From the NCBI RefSeq assembly GCF_002252045.1, contig NZ_NEFF01000001.1:1-64000 (forward strand): DNA of 64,000 nucleotides, in the 5' to 3' direction. Shown in pieces: positions 61,421-64,000 of the stretch. Every line of letters starts with the position of its first letter. Positions within the stretch are counted from its first letter, which is position 1. Below the pieces are notes generated by a model. The model was not told where the DNA came from. It was given only the letters and a program-made list of their open reading frames with translations, and did no database searches. This DNA comes from Ignatzschineria sp. F8392. Lineage in GTDB: Bacteria; Pseudomonadota; Gammaproteobacteria; Cardiobacteriales; Wohlfahrtiimonadaceae. The position numbers and the translations under genes are program-made.

Positions 61421-64000
61421 TATTGCGCTCCTTTATATGCTCGAAGAGTGGCTTCAAAGTCTGTGAGTGTGCGCTCAATATTAGGAGGAGTCACTTCAAG
61501 TTTTGCATCAAGAAGCCATTGTAACTGCTGAATAGCCTCTCTAACATCGGCATTATCTTCATCGAAGTAAGTTTTTACCCAAGATTGTACGCTCTCTACA
61601 GAGTGTTTGAAGAGGGTGACTTGATCTTGAAGTAGTGCGATTTTTGCCGCAGTTAATTCAAGTTGAATATTTTGTAGTAGGAAGAAACGATCTTCTTTCG
61701 CCATTAGTTCCGGTACTTCAGTTCGCTTATCTTCGATCACGACAAGGTGCTTGAGGGAACTTGTTAACTTATCAGTCCAACTCTCTCCTTCAGGAGCGCC
61801 TTGGTTAAAGATCTCATTTTTAAGGTTGACCAGTGCGCTATCGCTCTTAAGGGGGGCCTTCTGAAGGAGCATTGTCACTTTCTCTAAGCGACGAGTAATA
61901 TCCACTAGATCTAATGGTTCTAATGTCTTTAAGGTATCGATATTGGCTTCGAGAAGCTTTTTGGTCTCATTGAAATTGATACTGTTGATCTGAGAGAGCT
62001 TATCGAGTGCTGAACTTAAGATCTGTGATGCTGTCTTGTAATCTTTGTCGTATTGCACTTTTTGAATCGCTACCTTGAGGAGATAATCAACCTCTGTAGT
62101 GCGAAGCATCTCTAAATCGGTAATATTTTTGATGGTAGAGATGAGCTCTTTTGCTTCATTGAGAACGACATTTTGTTGTAACTCTTGTGCTGCGAGCTTC
62201 TTATCAAAGTCGTTAGCGATTGTAATCGCTTGATTGCTGACTTTGGCAATATTGTTGATTTGATCGCCTTGAGCTAAGAGGTCTTTCTGTGTTGCTGCGA
62301 GTTTATCGATCTGTGCTTGTAATCCCTTAGCTGACTCTGCCATCGATTGGTTAAGTTGATCATGTTTTTGCGCAACTGCGGCAACTTGTCCTGAGAGTGA
62401 TTGAGCATCACTCGTCGCTATCTTATCGGTGGTAACTTTGAGTGTGGAGAGGCTCTTGTTGAGCGTATCAACTTGCCCTTTAAGCGTGGAGATTGTCGAT
62501 GCATCTGTTGCAATAGCGCTCTCTAGTTGAGCGATCTTATCGGTTTTCTCTAACGAGCCTTTATAGTAGGAGAATCCACCAAGCCCTAATCCACCTAATG
62601 CTAAGATAAGAGCGAGATAGGTCAATCCTTGGCTGGGGCGAGTTGAGTGTTCAGTGCTCGATGTTGTGGCTGTCGTTGCTGAAGTTGCAACATTTTCGCT
62701 ATGCGCCTCATTATTCATATTGTGATCTTCCGCTCTCTCTAATGACTTTTCATCAACTGTTTTTGTGGTTGAATCGTTCACACTATCCTGTTCTTTGCGT
62801 TTTTGATTCTCTTGACCCTTCTCTTCCTGCGCGGATAGAGACGTTTTTTCTAGATCGTGAGGCGACTCAATCTTTTGCTTGATCTCTTGATTGGTCTCTT
62901 GGGTATTTGTTGTTTTAGAGGCCTCTTTCTCATTATCGGCTTCTTTATTAGAACGCTCTTCATCAGATTTCTTCTTAGAAGATTCATTTTCAACAGCTTG
63001 ATTTTGATTCTCTCTGCGCCCATTGCCTCTCTTTTTATTACCTTTCTGATTTTGGCGCTTACTATTCGTGGTTTGCGTTTTATCATCGTTATCACGCTTC
63101 TCCACAGTTGCTGTATCAAGCTCTTTATCTACAGTAGTAGCCTCATTAGTAGAAGATTGTGGGGAGATGGACTGTTCTGTTTTTTTAGAATCTTGGTTAT
63201 TCAGCTCTTGCGTCATAGAGCGCTCCTTATCATTATCAGGTGAGATAGAAGGGGAATTGAGGGGGTGCGAAGTGAGAGGGTTAAAATACTCCTCAATTGC
63301 TTGCCAGAGATCTTTTTCAAGTGCAGATCGGGCAACAATGACTCTCTCAAACCCTTCTGATTTTACTATGTTTTCTAATCGTTCGCTACCTACAAAGATC
63401 CCATCAATTTGGGCTCTGAGCTGGTGTCGCTCTAAAATAGGGAGTAAGTTATTGAAAGCCTCTTGGCTTGAGATAACAAGATAGAGTGATCTTGTAGATG
63501 TCGGTGTTGAAGCAGATGTTGTAGCCGAGGAGGCATCTTTAAAGCTTAGAAGAGGTGTGAGATTGAGCATCTCTTCAGTGGGGGCTTCCCGGCGATAGAC
63601 ATCACAATATTTGCCAAAGCCACCAAGATCATCAATTGCTCGATCGAGGAGTCGGCGCCCCCCTTCACCACTAATAATTAAGATTTTTTTGCCGGCAATA
63701 TGATGGGCTTTTAATGTCTCAACGAGTGCTTCAGAGGTGTAGGGCTTAGGTGCTGTAATCGATTCTTTATTGGCAAGATAGGGCTCTAAAGCTCTCTCTG
63801 TGCCGGAACCTATAGAGATAAATCCCTTAATTTTATCGAAGGATAGCCCTAACTTCTTAGCAAAACGAACAGAGTTAGGACTTGTAAAGAGAAGGTAATC
63901 ATACTCTGATACCTGATCTAACTCTTTTTGTGCTTTAGCTAGTTCTTGAGGTGGGGCGATAATAATGCCGGGAAGATCAAAAGCGGTGTATCCCGACGCT
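61420..64000 (-). CDS. hemDX: Uroporphyrinogen-III synthase HemD fused in frame to HemX (partial)
   Basis: The frame is open from the right window edge (first full codon at 63999) to 61420, about 860 codons. The first 240 or so are HemD: FTSPNSVRFAKKLGL, SIGSGTERAL, KPYTSEALVETLK, ISGEGGRRLLDRAI, VYRREAP, then ISSQEAFNNLLPIL and RVIVARSALEKDLWQAI. HemD closes and inverts ring D of the tetrapyrrole. A low-complexity, charged stretch follows (about 63200-62700), then one membrane helix (LTYLALILALGGLGLGGFSY, near 62620-62560) and a coiled-coil HemX domain. HemX of this type lacks methyltransferase activity in E. coli context. The start of hemD lies outside the window. Fused HemD/HemX proteins occur in other gammaproteobacteria. 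Confidence 0.88.
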   Translation of the reverse strand, partial: ASGYTAFDLPGIIIAPPQELAKAQKELDQVSEYDYLLFTSPNSVRFAKKLGLSFDKIKGFISIGSGTERALEPYLANKESITAPKPYTSEALVETLKAHHIAGKKILIISGEGGRRLLDRAIDDLGGFGKYCDVYRREAPTEEMLNLTPLLSFKDASSATTSASTPTSTRSLYLVISSQEAFNNLLPILERHQLRAQIDGIFVGSERLENIVKSEGFERVIVARSALEKDLWQAIEEYFNPLTSHPLNSPSISPDNDKERSMTQELNNQDSKKTEQSISPQSSTNEATTVDKELDTATVEKRDNDDKTQTTNSKRQNQKGNKKRGNGRRENQNQAVENESSKKKSDEERSNKEADNEKEASKTTNTQETNQEIKQKIESPHDLEKTSLSAQEEKGQENQKRKEQDSVNDSTTKTVDEKSLERAEDHNMNNEAHSENVATSATTATTSSTEHSTRPSQGLTYLALILALGGLGLGGFSYYKGSLEKTDKIAQLESAIATDASTISTLKGQVDTLNKSLSTLKVTTDKIATSDAQSLSGQVAAVAQKHDQLNQSMAESAKGLQAQIDKLAATQKDLLAQGDQINNIAKVSNQAITIANDFDKKLAAQELQQNVVLNEAKELISTIKNITDLEMLRTTEVDYLLKVAIQKVQYDKDYKTASQILSSALDKLSQINSINFNETKKLLEANIDTLKTLEPLDLVDITRRLEKVTMLLQKAPLKSDSALVNLKNEIFNQGAPEGESWTDKLTSSLKHLVVIEDKRTEVPELMAKEDRFFLLQNIQLELTAAKIALLQDQVTLFKHSVESVQSWVKTYFDEDNADVREAIQQLQWLLDAKLEVTPPNIERTLTDFEATLRAYKGAQ
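63214..63227 (-). promoter_or_regulatory. Internal ribosome-binding site and ATG for a separate HemX
   Basis: Inside the HemD-HemX frame AAGGAG (63227-63222) lies 6 bp before ATG (63216-63214), which opens MTQELNNQD, the natural start of a stand-alone HemX. HemX of 598 residues could therefore be made separately from the fusion. Confidence 0.7.

Overview
The window is a contiguous 64 kb stretch of a low-GC (roughly 40 percent by eye) bacterial chromosome. Gene content points to a Gammaproteobacterium: Escherichia-like YheS, YdfG, ErpA, QmcA/NfeD, FtsB, a CyoABCDE quinol oxidase, and HemX/HemY next to HemD. The mix of small AT-rich genome features, split PntA, a CioAB-type oxidase and the MesD/MesX methionine synthase pair suggests a member of the Cardiobacteriales/Ignatzschineria-Wohlfahrtiimonas group. 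That placement is an inference without any database search. No prophage, transposase or CRISPR array is visible; the content is mostly core metabolism.

Layout. 1-361: end of an rRNA operon (23S 3' end, 5S, terminator). 485-1310: a gene-free tandem array of about 167-bp structured repeats. 1390-9657: ftsB, prfA, a signal-less CpdB-like esterase, a DUF2868/DUF3482 GTPase pair, NfeD/QmcA and erpA. 9913-13994: a LysR regulator and a cyanide-insensitive-type cytochrome bd operon (cydA, cydB, DUF2474-like small protein). 14363-22234: aspS (residues typical of a non-discriminating AspRS), a 1.18 kb gene-free stretch with strong hairpins, a TauE/SafE permease, polA, and an acetamidase/formamidase-family gene. 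22395-22606: a compact cluster of four perfect DnaA boxes and two near-matches, in one orientation, in a 647-bp spacer before the split transhydrogenase operon pntAA-pntAB-pntB.

26056-33342: a complete cytochrome c maturation operon in the order ccmC-D-E-F-G-H-I-A-B, with the ABC subunits A and B moved to the end. 33386-36850: MetR divergent from mesX-mesD, a folate-independent methionine synthase module. 37058-42195: a MarR regulator with a perfect palindromic operator over its own promoter, followed by an AcrA/AcrB-type RND pump lacking an outer-membrane channel gene. 42441-50480: ridA, pfkA, ygfZ, a glutathione-transferase-like gene, alr, a beta-barrel outer-membrane protein, an M19 dipeptidase and ydfG.

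50850-55874 (minus strand): cyoABCDE, with a long hairpin between cyoD and cyoE. 56747-64000 (minus strand): yheS, a divergent folP, then hemY and a continuous HemD-HemX reading frame that runs off the right edge. Respiration is a clear theme: two quinol oxidases (bd and bo3), proton-translocating transhydrogenase, heme O synthase, heme-pathway genes and cytochrome c maturation are all within 55 kb. The observations most worth checking are the rRNA-proximal repeat array, the DnaA-box cluster, the strongly over-represented palindrome TTGCCGGCAA, the HemD-HemX fusion with an internal ribosome-binding site, and key-residue deviations in AspRS, PfkA and FolP.
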